Under the pieces are notes generated by a model. The model did no database searches, was not told the origin of the DNA, and saw only the letters and a program-made list of their open reading frames with translations. A stretch of 64,000 bases of DNA from Shimia sp. R10_1 (GTDB taxonomy: Bacteria > Pseudomonadota > Alphaproteobacteria > Rhodobacterales > Rhodobacteraceae): contig NZ_JAGHQX010000002.1 in NCBI RefSeq assembly GCF_017744095.1, positions 248,001 to 312,000 on the forward strand, written 5' to 3'. Every line of letters begins with the position of its first letter. Positions within the stretch are counted from its first letter, which is position 1. Both the position numbers and the translations under genes were made by a program. Shown here piece after piece: positions 45,816 through 54,993 of this stretch.

Positions 45816-47134
45816 TGACCGAATTGACCACCCTGCTTGCCAACACGGACACCGCGTCGCTCTACCTTCTCGGCGGCATTGGTTTTGCCGTGTTGGTGCT
45901 ATTTGTGCTGCTGCGCAATGGCGCGCAGAACCGCGCAGCCCAGACCGAAGACTTTATCGCTCAGCATATGGGCCAGATGGCGCAACGCGTGGATCAACTG
46001 GCCACCGGTCAGGCCCAGCTTGACGGCGGCCTGCGCGCACAGGCGCAAACACAAAGCCAGATTGCCACCTTGATGGAGCAACGTCTGGGCGAAGTGCAGG
46101 TCAACATGCACGAGAACCTCGCCAAAGTGCAGCGCAGCACCGGCGAAAACCTCGCCACCATGCAGCAGAAAATGACCGACACATTGGCCGCCCAACAGCT
46201 GCAGATGCAGGAAAACCTCTCCAACATGCAGATGCGCACTGGCACCGCGCTCAATGACATGCAGGAGAAACTCAACACCTCGCTTATGGGCAACGCCAAG
46301 CAAACGGCAACCTCGCTCACACAGCTGCAGGAACGCCTGCAAACCATCGACAAAGCGCAAGAAAACATCACCCGCCTGTCCGGTGATGTGCTGAGCCTGC
46401 AGGACATTCTGTCCAACAAACAGACCCGTGGAGCGTTTGGCGAAATCCAACTGAATGACATCGTGTCTAAAGCGCTGCCCAGCGACAGCTACGCCCTGCA
46501 GCACACGCTCTCAAATGGCCGCCGCGCCGACTGTCTGATTCACCTGCCAAATCCACCCGGCCCCATTGTGATCGACAGCAAATTCCCGCTGGAAGCCTAT
46601 GAGGCCATGCTGCGCTCAGAGACTGAGGCAGAGCTGAAGGCAGGCATCCAGATGTTTAAAACCTCGGTGCGCAAACACATCAAGGATATTTCAGAGAAGT
46701 ATATCCTTGAGGGTGAAACAGCCGATGGCGCGCTGATGTTTTTGCCCAGCGAAGCGATCTACGCAGAGCTGCACGCCAAATTCCCAGAGCTCGTGCATGA
46801 AGGCTTCACCGCACGGGTTTGGATCGTCTCCCCCACCACCTGCATGGCCACGCTGAACACCATGCGCGCCATTCTGAAAGATGCGCGTATGCGGGAGCAG
46901 GCCGGAGCCATCCGCAAGGAGCTTGGCCTGCTTTATGCCGATGTTGACCGCCTCGGCACCCGTGTGGACAATCTGGACCGTCACTTTGGTCAGGCCGCCA
47001 AGGATATCAGCGAAATCAAGATCAGCGCGGACAAAGCCGGGCGGCGCGCACGTCGGCTCGACAATTTCGACTTCGAAGAGCTCGCACAGCCAGATGATGG
47101 CAAAGTTGTCCCTCTCACCAAGCCAGACGCATAA
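45815..47134 (+). CDS. rmuC: DNA recombination protein RmuC
   Basis: A 439-residue protein with an N-terminal membrane helix (about 15-37), a long coiled-coil of Gln/Met-rich heptads (about 45-190), and the RmuC nuclease-like domain (GAFGEIQLNDIV, DCLIHLPNPPGPIVIDSKFPLEAYEAML, VWIVSPTTCMATLNTMRAIL). It limits DNA inversions at short repeats in E. coli. Start ATG 45815 shares its A with the mutL stop; translational coupling with mutL is likely and fits a joint DNA-maintenance role. Confidence 0.95.
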   Translation: MTELTTLLANTDTASLYLLGGIGFAVLVLFVLLRNGAQNRAAQTEDFIAQHMGQMAQRVDQLATGQAQLDGGLRAQAQTQSQIATLMEQRLGEVQVNMHENLAKVQRSTGENLATMQQKMTDTLAAQQLQMQENLSNMQMRTGTALNDMQEKLNTSLMGNAKQTATSLTQLQERLQTIDKAQENITRLSGDVLSLQDILSNKQTRGAFGEIQLNDIVSKALPSDSYALQHTLSNGRRADCLIHLPNPPGPIVIDSKFPLEAYEAMLRSETEAELKAGIQMFKTSVRKHIKDISEKYILEGETADGALMFLPSEAIYAELHAKFPELVHEGFTARVWIVSPTTCMATLNTMRAILKDARMREQAGAIRKELGLLYADVDRLGTRVDNLDRHFGQAAKDISEIKISADKAGRRARRLDNFDFEELAQPDDGKVVPLTKPDA

Positions 47135-47236
47135 CCCATCCGCAAAAATCACATTCAAATACAAGTTTGCGCCATATCAAAGACGCTGCATGATCATCGT
47201 ATCAATCTGATTGCAGGACTTTTATGGAGGCGCAAA

Positions 47237-47563
47237 ATGCTTGAAATCTCAGCCTGGAAAGTGGCGCAAGTGGTGCTCATGTCGCGTGAGCTTGACCGCG
47301 CTGAAGGGGAACTGCGGGCCTTTATTGACCGCCTGAACGAAGACGAACAGGCCAGCCTTGTTGCGATCATGTGGATTGGCCGCGACAGCTTCGCTGCCGA
47401 AGACCTCGCAGAGGCAATTATGACAGCCAAGACCGAAAAAACCGTGCCAACCGCGGATTACCTCCTCGGTTCACCGCATGTGTCCGACCACCTAGAGAAC
47501 GGCATGGAAGAGCTTGGTCTTTCGCTGAGCGATGCCGAAGACGAGCTGGTGCGACGCGGCTAA
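47237..47563 (+). CDS. DUF3775 protein
   Basis: A 108-residue acidic soluble protein of the DUF3775 family, function unknown. It reads MLEISAWKVAQVVLMSRELDRAE, then FIDRLNEDEQASLVAIMWIGRD, TVPTADYLLGSPHVSDHLENG. No signal or membrane segment. It starts with ATG 47237 after a strong GGAGG. It lies 102 bases past rmuC; its stop directly abuts the stop of the TetR gene. Confidence 0.9.
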   Translation: MLEISAWKVAQVVLMSRELDRAEGELRAFIDRLNEDEQASLVAIMWIGRDSFAAEDLAEAIMTAKTEKTVPTADYLLGSPHVSDHLENGMEELGLSLSDAEDELVRRG

Positions 47564-48148
47564 TCACGCCTCTATCTGGGGCACCAGCCACGCAGCCAAG
47601 TAAGTTTCCATCCGGTCTCGGGGGGTGGTTGCGTTGTGCAGAGAGCAAAACATCAGTGAAACCGCCTGAATCATAAAGGCCTGAACGCCTTCGGCCTGCA
47701 GCTCTGCTGAGATGTCTTTTCGAAACGGACGTGCGCTGAGCCATTTGGCAATCACCTCCGCATGGCGCCCAAAGGTCATGGCGATAGCTCCAATCTCACT
47801 TTTGGCCGCCGCCCCTGAATGGCGCAGGATCACATCAAACACATAGCGTTCGCAGCTCATAAACGCGGTGAGCGGCATAAGCGCCTCAACCATCTCTGAC
47901 ACGCTGCGCGGGCTGGGCAGCTGTTCCAGCATGTCGAGATGGCGATCTATTTCCACGCCAATCAGGTGATCCATCAACGCGTCTTTGTCTTTGAAATGGG
48001 CAAAAAAGGTGCCTTTCGCCACACCGGCGCGCAACACCACCTCCTCCACGCGCATAGCTTCATAGCCGCCGTCTGAAATGATGGCCGTTGCCGCCGCCAA
48101 CAACTTGGCGCGGGTCTTTAAGGTACGGGATTGGACAGCTCTGCTCAT
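47564..48148 (-). CDS. TetR-family transcriptional repressor
   Basis: A 194-residue regulator with an N-terminal helix-turn-helix (TRAKLLAAATAIISDGGYEAMRVEEVVLRAGVAKGTFFAHFKDKDALMDHL). The ligand-binding helices are unassigned. It is divergent from a flavodoxin-fold oxidoreductase with 103 bases between; that gap holds three TGAC-N4-GTCA-type sites. It most likely represses itself and the oxidoreductase until a quinone or electrophile appears (inference). Start ATG 48148 has GAGAAG upstream. Confidence 0.93.
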   Translation of the reverse strand: MSRAVQSRTLKTRAKLLAAATAIISDGGYEAMRVEEVVLRAGVAKGTFFAHFKDKDALMDHLIGVEIDRHLDMLEQLPSPRSVSEMVEALMPLTAFMSCERYVFDVILRHSGAAAKSEIGAIAMTFGRHAEVIAKWLSARPFRKDISAELQAEGVQAFMIQAVSLMFCSLHNATTPRDRMETYLAAWLVPQIEA

Positions 48149-48169
48149 ACCGACTTCTCACACAAATAA

Positions 48170-48233
48170 TGACTGCGGTCAAATTTATATTGACCATGGT
48201 CATTTTAGAGTGCACTTAAATTGACCACGGTCA
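48170..48233. promoter_or_regulatory. Three operator-like dyads between tetR and the oxidoreductase
   Basis: TGACTGCGGTCA (48170-48181), TGACCATGGTCA (48191-48202) and TGACCACGGTCA (48222-48233) share arms TGACC/GGTCA. The starts are 21 and 31 bases apart, close to two and three helical turns. A repressor dimer from the adjacent tetR gene is the obvious candidate. Confidence 0.75.
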
Positions 48234-48251
48234 GTATCTAGGAGAATCGCA

Positions 48252-48845
48252 ATGACCCGCACACGTATTTTCGTTTTGAACGGCCATCCTGCCGAAGCTT
48301 CCCTGACGGGCGCTGTGGCCAAATCATATGCCAATGCCGCACAGAAAGCGGGGCATGAGGTCCGCTTCACCAACCTGCATGATCTGGAATTCGACCCGGA
48401 CTACGGCTTTGGTGGTTATGTGAATCAAAAGCCTCTGGAGGCAGATCTGGAAAAGCTTTTGCAAGACATCGAATGGGCCGAACATGTGGTGGTGGCCACG
48501 CCCATGTGGTGGGGTGGTCTGCCGGCCAAACTCAAAGGGGTGTTTGACCGCGCCTTCCTGCCCGGCCGCACCTTCGATACGCGCAACACCACAAAACTGG
48601 GCCTGCCAGCACCTTTGCTCACAGGGCGCACTGGCCGCGTGCTCCTGCTGTCAGACACGCCAGGCTGGTTCTTCCGCCTGTTTTATCGCAATGCGCTGAT
48701 TGTACAGATCCAGCAGCAAATTCTGGAGTTTGTCGGCATCAAGCCGGTCAAAGTCACGCAGTTTGCAGGTGCCAGCCATCCCAAAGACGGTGTCGTAGAC
48801 AAATGGATCAAACGCGCCGCCAAAATTGGGGCGCAAGCGGCGTGA
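48252..48845 (+). CDS. Flavodoxin-fold NAD(P)H:quinone-type oxidoreductase
   Basis: A 197-residue flavodoxin-like protein (MdaB/KefF/NQO-type). RIFVLNGHPAEASLTGAVAKSYA is the FMN/FAD phosphate loop. VVVATPMWWGGLPAKLKGVFDRAFLPG is the family active-site loop. Probably reduces quinones or nitro/azo compounds with two electrons. It starts at ATG 48252 with AGGAGA 6 bases upstream. Control by the divergent TetR repressor is likely, judged from the operator repeats. Confidence 0.9.
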   Translation: MTRTRIFVLNGHPAEASLTGAVAKSYANAAQKAGHEVRFTNLHDLEFDPDYGFGGYVNQKPLEADLEKLLQDIEWAEHVVVATPMWWGGLPAKLKGVFDRAFLPGRTFDTRNTTKLGLPAPLLTGRTGRVLLLSDTPGWFFRLFYRNALIVQIQQQILEFVGIKPVKVTQFAGASHPKDGVVDKWIKRAAKIGAQAA

Positions 48846-48858
48846 CCACACAAAAAAA

Positions 48859-48887
48859 CGGGCCTGAGAGTGCTCCCCTCAGGCCCG
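48859..48887 (-). terminator. Terminator of the saccharopine-dehydrogenase pair
   Basis: Perfect 10-bp stem CGGGCCTGAG / CTCAGGCCCG. The minus-strand transcript then reads TTTTTTTGTGT. It lies between the converging oxidoreductase and dehydrogenase genes. Confidence 0.9.
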
Positions 48888-48909
48888 CTGCAATGTCATT
48901 TGAAAACCA

Positions 48910-50052
48910 TCACGCCTTGTGATCGACGATTTCCAGATGCTGTGCCAATGTGCCGATGTGATCCAGCCAGCTGTTGAACAACGCAGGCTCTGACGGCGCC
49001 GCATGCACACCCGGTGCAATCGCGCCATCCAGAACGGATTCGATGGCCAGTGACACCGGAATGGACACAAGTCGCGCCATCGCCGTGCCACGATCGTCAC
49101 CCCAGGCGTCCATTGCATAGGTCTTGTGATAGACCTCCGCGCCGTCTTTCTCCGCCTTCAGCCCCACACAGAGGATCACACGGTCCGGCTCGCCTTCGTC
49201 GTAGGAGTTTTCGTCCCAGAACTGGTCGGACATCTCTTTCAGACGCGCATCGCCTTCGGGGCCGGACAGCGTTTCGATCTCGCGGAACACATCGCCCCAG
49301 GCCTCCGCCCAACCGTTCAGACGCAAGGTGCCACGCACGAACTCTTTCACGTTCCAAGCGGGATCAAACTTATAGTCTTCCATGAACGGAATGCTGTCGC
49401 GGTTTGGATAAACCTCAAAGCTCTCCGGCGTCGCAAGCGGCGCCTCATAGCTTGAAATCGCATCCCACGGACGATTCACATCAAACGGTTTGCCATCGCG
49501 GATCGAACGGGACGGCGAGCGCAGCGCCTTCAGCACGCCCAGCGGCGACCAGCTGAATTTATAGCGAAACGGGTTGGCATGTTTGGGCACACCGCCGCAG
49601 TAGCTGATGAAGCTCAGGGTGTTGTCTGCATCAAAGCGCTCAGACGCGCGGTAGTCCGCCACCAGCGCATGCGCCATCAGGTGGTCGATCCCCGGATCAA
49701 GCCCCACCTCATTCACACAAGCGATGCCCGCCTCTTTGGCCTTGGCATCCAGCGCTTTCATCTCCGGCGCAATGTAAGACGAGCTCACAAAATGCGCTTG
49801 CTTAGAAATGCACAGCTCCGCCAGCGGCACATGCCAGTCACCTGGCAACATGGACACCACGACGTCGCCTTTGGCCAGAACGCCGCCCAGCACGTCAATG
49901 TCAAACGCACGGATATCCTGGGTCAGATCGCCCACCGCTTCCTGTGCCTTCTCCACCGTCCGGTTCCACACAGTCACCTCACGGCCTGCTTCAATCAGGC
50001 GGCGCAGGCCGGGAATGGCCGACAGGCCGGTGCCACACCAATGAATGGTCAT
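48910..50052 (-). CDS. Saccharopine dehydrogenase family protein (second gene of the pair)
   Basis: A 380-residue Rossmann oxidoreductase. The N-terminus lacks a textbook GxGxxG but reads HWCGTGLSAIPGLRRL, with GDVVVSMLPGDWHVPLAELC and VNEVGLDPGIDHLMA, conserved in saccharopine dehydrogenase/reductase families. In the lysine-catabolic pathway such an enzyme converts saccharopine to aminoadipate semialdehyde and glutamate. Carboxynorspermidine-type activity is an alternative. I chose ATG 50052 with GGGGAGAAGAG upstream. It follows the lysine-forming homologue by 26 bases. Confidence 0.85.
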   Translation of the reverse strand: MTIHWCGTGLSAIPGLRRLIEAGREVTVWNRTVEKAQEAVGDLTQDIRAFDIDVLGGVLAKGDVVVSMLPGDWHVPLAELCISKQAHFVSSSYIAPEMKALDAKAKEAGIACVNEVGLDPGIDHLMAHALVADYRASERFDADNTLSFISYCGGVPKHANPFRYKFSWSPLGVLKALRSPSRSIRDGKPFDVNRPWDAISSYEAPLATPESFEVYPNRDSIPFMEDYKFDPAWNVKEFVRGTLRLNGWAEAWGDVFREIETLSGPEGDARLKEMSDQFWDENSYDEGEPDRVILCVGLKAEKDGAEVYHKTYAMDAWGDDRGTAMARLVSIPVSLAIESVLDGAIAPGVHAAPSEPALFNSWLDHIGTLAQHLEIVDHKA

Positions 50053-50078
50053 ATCTCTTCTCCCCTCAGAGGTCTTTT

Positions 50079-51134
50079 TCACAAATCTTTGGAATGCGTG
50101 ATGAAATCAGCTTCCGCGCGGGTCCAGACCCCGCCGCTCAGGTCATCAAGTGTCATCAAGGTCTCAAGCAACTGCGCCGCGTAATCTTCCGAGCTTTCCA
50201 CCGGCAGCATGGAGGGCAGGTTGTCGATCGCCATTACATCCAACACCGGATCCTGCGCCACGCGCAGCGCGGGCGCCTCCCAGGTTGTGGCCCGATCATA
50301 AACCGGCACCGGGTTGTAGTCGCTGTCCGGATCACAGGCCACATCGCCAATCGCCGTCAACTGACGCGCAGCGCTCAGCGCCTCCTGCGGCACAAATACG
50401 GGCGTGCCGGGGCGTGCAAAAATACAGTTCAGGAACAGATCATGCGCCAGAATTTCAGGGAACGGCCCACCAGAGGCGGTTTCCGCCATGTCCCATTTGG
50501 TCACGTCACAGCCCATCGCCGTCAGCAGATCTGCGGCTCCAGTGCCGACCCGGCCCAACGCGCCAATCACAATGGCAGTCGGGCGCGCCGCATCCAACGC
50601 ATCAAGCTCAGCGCCAAGGTCGGCCAGCAACGCCTCTTTGCCACTATAGACACCAACCGGCCCACACAGCGCGCCCCGCTGTTGTGCTGCCCAGCTCTTC
50701 AACGTGACAGCAGCGCCCGCATAGCCCGCCCAATAGCCAAAGGCCGCAACACGACGCCCGGTCTCATCCACCAGATATTCCAGATCATAAAGCGTGCCGC
50801 CACCGGCCTTGAACCGCTTCAGCAGCGCCACACCGGAGTGCTGCCCTTTGAACGCATGGCCAAACATGATGTGGCGATGGGGCAGCGGCGTGCCATCTTC
50901 GGGCAGCTCCTTGAGACCAAAGATGATCGCCTCTTTGGGGGCATCCGGCCAGCTGTTCTCAGCCGCGATTTCACAGCCCGCAGCCTTGTATCCGTCGATC
51001 GCAATCGCACGCACAGAGCTTTCCTCTACGGTGACGCGAATGCCTTTTTCAATCAGCGCCTTCGCCCCATCCGGCGTCAGCCCGACGCGCTCTTCATTCG
51101 GCCGCTGCTCGGCCCGCACCCAAAGATGTGTCAT
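50079..51134 (-). CDS. Saccharopine dehydrogenase, lysine-forming (LYS1-like)
   Basis: A 351-residue enzyme of the alanine dehydrogenase/LYS1-like fold. N-terminal LWVRAEQRPNEERVGLTPDGAKALIEKG and AFKGQ are characteristic, as is GALGRVGTGAADLLTAMG for NAD binding. It joins lysine and 2-oxoglutarate into saccharopine, reversibly. RBS GGGGAGCAC precedes ATG 51134. Together with the next gene it makes a bacterial saccharopine pathway for lysine degradation (or aminoadipate-based biosynthesis); since dapB is present, degradation is the better reading. Confidence 0.9.
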   Translation of the reverse strand: MTHLWVRAEQRPNEERVGLTPDGAKALIEKGIRVTVEESSVRAIAIDGYKAAGCEIAAENSWPDAPKEAIIFGLKELPEDGTPLPHRHIMFGHAFKGQHSGVALLKRFKAGGGTLYDLEYLVDETGRRVAAFGYWAGYAGAAVTLKSWAAQQRGALCGPVGVYSGKEALLADLGAELDALDAARPTAIVIGALGRVGTGAADLLTAMGCDVTKWDMAETASGGPFPEILAHDLFLNCIFARPGTPVFVPQEALSAARQLTAIGDVACDPDSDYNPVPVYDRATTWEAPALRVAQDPVLDVMAIDNLPSMLPVESSEDYAAQLLETLMTLDDLSGGVWTRAEADFITHSKDL

Positions 51135-51274
51135 CTGTGCTCCCCTGATAGTTGCGCTCCCATAGATCAGCCCGCCGCGTCAATGACAAGAGGTTGCGCC
51201 GATCTCGCAATTTCCGGGTGGCGGTGCCGATGGCCACATGGCACAACGGAGCCAAGCAAAAAGAGGACCACGCG

Positions 51275-54076
51275 ATGGGTTTTGGCAAAGGATGTCACCT
51301 GCATCTGATCGACGGATCGGCTTTCATTTTCCGGGCCTACCACGCCCTGCCGCCCCTCACTCGCAAGTCTGACGGGCTGCCAATTGGCGCGGTCTCTGGA
51401 TTCTGCAACATGCTGCAGCGCTATATCGAAGACAATTCCGGCCCCGATGCCCCGACCCATGTGGCTGTGATCTTTGATTATTCCGGCAAAAGCTTCCGCA
51501 ATGATCTCTATGACCAATACAAAGCCAATCGCCCCCCGGCGCCCGAAGATCTGGTGCCGCAGTTCCCCCTGACGCGTGACGCCACCCGCGCCTTCAACAT
51601 CGCCTGCAAAGAGATCGAAGGCTTTGAAGCCGATGACATCATCGCCACCTTGGCCTGTCAGGCCCGCGAGGCCGGTGGCCGCTGCACCATCATCAGCTCT
51701 GACAAAGACCTGATGCAGTTGGTTGGTGATGGCGTCGAAATGCTTGATGCCATGAAAAACAAACGCATCGACCGGGATGGTGTGCACGAAAAATTCGGCG
51801 TCGGCCCAGAGCGTGTGGTGGATGTGCAGGCGCTTGCGGGCGACAGCGTGGACAACGTGCCCGGCGCGCCCGGCATCGGCATCAAAACCGCCGCGCTGCT
51901 GATCAACGAATACGGCTCACTCGAAGAGCTTCTGGACCGCGCCGAAGAGATCAAACAGCCCAAACGCCGCCAGACCCTGATTGAGAAACGCGACCAGATC
52001 GAGTTGTCCAAACAGCTCGTGCAGCTCGATTGCGAGATGACGCTCGATTTCACGCTGGATGATCTGGAAGTGCAGGACGCAGAGCCTGACACGTTGCTCG
52101 GTTTCCTTGCTGACATGGAGCTGCGCACCCTTCTGAAACGCGCCGCAGATAAGCTTGGCGTCGAAGCACCTGTTGTACCCGAACCCGCAGCATCAGCCGC
52201 TGCAACTGTCGAGGACAGCGCCGAAGATGTGCCCTTTGAGGCGGACAAATACGAATGGGTCCGTGATCGTGCCGCGCTGGATCGCTGGATCGCCGCCATC
52301 ATGAAACGCGGCTATGTGGCGGTGGACACGGAAACCAACTCGCTCAACGAAATGGTGGCCGAACTGGCCGGCATTTGCCTCTCCGTTGAGCCGGGCGAAG
52401 CCTGCTACATCCCTGTGGGCCATAAAAAAGGGGCCACCGACGATCTCTTTGGTGGCGATGAGCCGCAAGAAGGGCAGATGCCGCTCAATGAGGTGCTTGA
52501 TGCGCTGAAACCTGTGCTCGAAGATGCCTCTGTTTTGAAAATCTTCCAGAACGCCAAATACGACTGCAAGGTTTTTGCCAATTACAACATCGCCGTTGCG
52601 CCGATTGATGACACCATGCTGCTCAGCTACGCCCTGCACGCAGGCGAGCACAACCACGGCATGGACGCGCTGAGCGAGCGGTACCTCAGCCACCAGCCGA
52701 TCCCGATCAAATCCCTGCTGGGCACCGGCAAAAGCGCGATCACCTTTGACAAGGTCGCCATTGAAGATGCTGTCAAATACGCCGCAGAAGATGCCGACAT
52801 CACTCTGCGCCTGTGGAAGCTGTTCAAGCCGAAGCTGCACCAGCGGCAGGTCACACGCGTCTATGAAACACTGGAACGCCCGCTGGTGCCAGTGCTCGCA
52901 CAGATGGAGCGCCACGGCGTCAAAGTGGATCGCGACACCCTCAGCCGCATGTCCAACGCCTTTGCCCAGAAAATGGCAGGGTTGGAGGCTGAAATCCACG
53001 AAATCGCAGGCCGCAGCTTCAATGTCGGCAGCCCGAAACAGCTCGGCGAAATCCTGTTTGATGAAATGGCCCTGCCCGGCGGCAAGAAAGGCAAAACCGG
53101 TGCCTATGCCACCGGGGCCGATGTGCTCGAAGATCTCGCAACCGAACACGCTCTGCCGGGTCTCGTGCTCGACTGGCGCCAGCTCAGTAAGCTGAAATCG
53201 ACCTACACCGACGCACTGCAGGAACACATCAACGCAGAAACAGGCCGCGTGCACACCTCTTATGTGCAGACCGGGGCCAACACCGGGCGCCTCGCCTCTT
53301 CCGATCCCAACCTGCAAAACATCCCTATCCGCACTGAGGAGGGGCGCCGCATCCGAGAAGCCTTTGTCGCTGAAGAAGGCAAGACACTGATCTCGCTCGA
53401 CTACTCTCAGGTGGAGCTGCGCCTCCTCGCGCATATTGCAGAAATCGACGCCCTCAAAGCCGCCTTCCGTGACGGTCTCGACATTCACGCCATGACCGCC
53501 TCGGAGGTCTTTGGCGTGCCAATGGAAGAGATGACAAGCGAGGTCCGCAGCCGCGCCAAAGCGATCAACTTTGGTGTGATCTACGGCATTTCCGGCTTTG
53601 GTCTCGCCCGCAACCTGCGCATCCCGCGCGGCGAAGCCCAGGATTTCATCAACCGCTATTTTGAGCGTTTCCCCGGCATCCGCAGCTACATGGATGAAAC
53701 CAAGGAATTTGCCAAAACCCACGGCTATGTCGAAACCTTGTTTGGCCGCAAAATCCACACACCGGAAATCAACGCCAAGGGCCCACGCGCGAGCTTCGCC
53801 TACCGCGCCGCAATCAACGCGCCAATCCAAGGCACCGCCGCCGACATCATCCGCCGCGCCATGATCCGCATGCCTGCCGCGATCAAAGATCTGCCTGCAA
53901 AAATGCTGCTGCAGGTACACGACGAATTGATCTTTGAGGTCGAGGACAGCGCGGTTGACGATACCATCGCAGTCGCTCGCGACGTGATGCAAAACGCCAC
54001 AGAACCAGCGATCAAACTGGATGTGCCTCTGATTGTCGATGCTGGCCGCGGCACCAACTGGGCAGAAGCGCACTAA
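51275..54076 (+). CDS. polA: DNA polymerase I
   Basis: A 933-residue repair/replication polymerase. The 5'-3' exonuclease domain lies at about 5-290 (HLIDGSAFIFRAYHALPP, EADDIIATLA, SDKDLMQLV, GDSVDNVPGAPGIGIKTA). The 3'-5' proofreading domain carries intact VAVDTETNSL and AKYDCKVF. The polymerase domain carries SLDYSQVELRLLAHIA (motif A), RSRAKAINFGVIYGISGFG (motif B) and VHDELIFEV (motif C). I chose ATG 51275 because AGAGGA lies 8 bases upstream. Divergent from the saccharopine pair. Confidence 0.98.
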   Translation: MGFGKGCHLHLIDGSAFIFRAYHALPPLTRKSDGLPIGAVSGFCNMLQRYIEDNSGPDAPTHVAVIFDYSGKSFRNDLYDQYKANRPPAPEDLVPQFPLTRDATRAFNIACKEIEGFEADDIIATLACQAREAGGRCTIISSDKDLMQLVGDGVEMLDAMKNKRIDRDGVHEKFGVGPERVVDVQALAGDSVDNVPGAPGIGIKTAALLINEYGSLEELLDRAEEIKQPKRRQTLIEKRDQIELSKQLVQLDCEMTLDFTLDDLEVQDAEPDTLLGFLADMELRTLLKRAADKLGVEAPVVPEPAASAAATVEDSAEDVPFEADKYEWVRDRAALDRWIAAIMKRGYVAVDTETNSLNEMVAELAGICLSVEPGEACYIPVGHKKGATDDLFGGDEPQEGQMPLNEVLDALKPVLEDASVLKIFQNAKYDCKVFANYNIAVAPIDDTMLLSYALHAGEHNHGMDALSERYLSHQPIPIKSLLGTGKSAITFDKVAIEDAVKYAAEDADITLRLWKLFKPKLHQRQVTRVYETLERPLVPVLAQMERHGVKVDRDTLSRMSNAFAQKMAGLEAEIHEIAGRSFNVGSPKQLGEILFDEMALPGGKKGKTGAYATGADVLEDLATEHALPGLVLDWRQLSKLKSTYTDALQEHINAETGRVHTSYVQTGANTGRLASSDPNLQNIPIRTEEGRRIREAFVAEEGKTLISLDYSQVELRLLAHIAEIDALKAAFRDGLDIHAMTASEVFGVPMEEMTSEVRSRAKAINFGVIYGISGFGLARNLRIPRGEAQDFINRYFERFPGIRSYMDETKEFAKTHGYVETLFGRKIHTPEINAKGPRASFAYRAAINAPIQGTAADIIRRAMIRMPAAIKDLPAKMLLQVHDELIFEVEDSAVDDTIAVARDVMQNATEPAIKLDVPLIVDAGRGTNWAEAH

Positions 54077-54098
54077 CGCGCGCCTGCCATTGGATTCA

Positions 54099-54144
54099 GC
54101 CTGAAATCAACCCGCGCTGCGCCATAGGTGCAGCGCGTTCAGGC
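54099..54144. terminator. Extended hairpin between polA and the isomerase gene
   Basis: Outer stem GCCTGAA/TTCAGGC (54099-54105 with 54138-54144) and inner stem CGCGCTGC/GCAGCGCG (54113-54120 with 54130-54137), with an asymmetric bulge on the 5' arm. It lies between two converging genes. T-tracts are poor. Confidence 0.6.
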
Positions 54145-54146
54145 CA

Positions 54147-54899
54147 CTACCCCCGCCAATCAAGCCCCTGATCTGTGCGTTTGAGTGGGTTGTATTCTGC
54201 GCTCACCGTGCCCTGATAGCCGCTGGCATCCAGCATCTCAAAAAATGCGGGGTAATCGAGGTGTTTGCTTTTCAGCGGCTCATGCCGATCCGGCAGCCCG
54301 CCAATCTGAATGTGTTTCACCCGCGCCTTGTGCTTGTCCCAACAGGCCAGCACATCCCCATGGATGCGATGAGCATGATAGGTGTCAAACTGCAGCGCCA
54401 GATTGGGCGCATTCACCGCGTCCAGTATCTCTGCGGCGAGATCAAAGCTGTTCAAAAAATACCCCGGCATATCCACGTCATTGATCGGCTCAATCGTCAA
54501 TTGCTGCTTGGGCGCAAAGGCGCAGGCCCATTTCAGGTTCTCAACAAAGGTCGCACGCGCCGCATCACCGCTTGCCGCGCCCGCCATGATATGCACCACA
54601 TCCGCGCCCAGCGCTTCGGCATAACGCAATGTGCGCCGAAAATCGCGCTGAAACCGCTCAGACAAGCCCGGCACAGCGGCAAACCCACGTTCGCCGCCCG
54701 TGTAATTTGGTGGCGGGCAATTGATCAGCGCCAGTGACAAACCATTGCGCACAAGTTCCCGGCGTGTGTCAGGCGCTGGCACATCATATGGAAACAACAC
54801 TTCCACCCGGTCAAACCCAGCCTCTGCAGCGGCCTCATAGCGCTCAATTTCGGGAAACTCGGTAAACAGCATTGTCAGATTGGCGGCAAATTTTGGCAT
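54147..54899 (-). CDS. hyi: Hydroxypyruvate isomerase-like TIM-barrel protein
   Basis: A 250-residue xylose-isomerase-like TIM barrel of the Hyi/OtnI family. It reads PKFAANLTMLFTEFPEIERYEAAAEAGFDRVEVLFPYD, GADVVHIMAGA, LTIEPINDVDMPGYF (metal Glu), LQFDTYHAHRIHGD and HIQIGGLPDRHEP, with a final SAEYNP Glu. It interconverts hydroxypyruvate and tartronate semialdehyde, or acts on 2-oxo-tetronate as OtnI. No partner glyoxylate gene is adjacent, so the physiological substrate is open. Confidence 0.9.
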   Translation of the reverse strand: MPKFAANLTMLFTEFPEIERYEAAAEAGFDRVEVLFPYDVPAPDTRRELVRNGLSLALINCPPPNYTGGERGFAAVPGLSERFQRDFRRTLRYAEALGADVVHIMAGAASGDAARATFVENLKWACAFAPKQQLTIEPINDVDMPGYFLNSFDLAAEILDAVNAPNLALQFDTYHAHRIHGDVLACWDKHKARVKHIQIGGLPDRHEPLKSKHLDYPAFFEMLDASGYQGTVSAEYNPLKRTDQGLDWRG

Positions 54900-54993
54900 G
54901 TCTTCCCCCTGCTCACGCGGAGTATTCCAGCTTTGACGCCATCCAAACAGTCTGTTTTTGCGTCACTTTTAGCGAGATCGGCAGGATATCGCC

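Noticed and set aside
52193-54073. 626-codon minus-strand frame opposite polA
   Set aside because: Shadow of polA; it resembles no family and has no ribosome-binding site.
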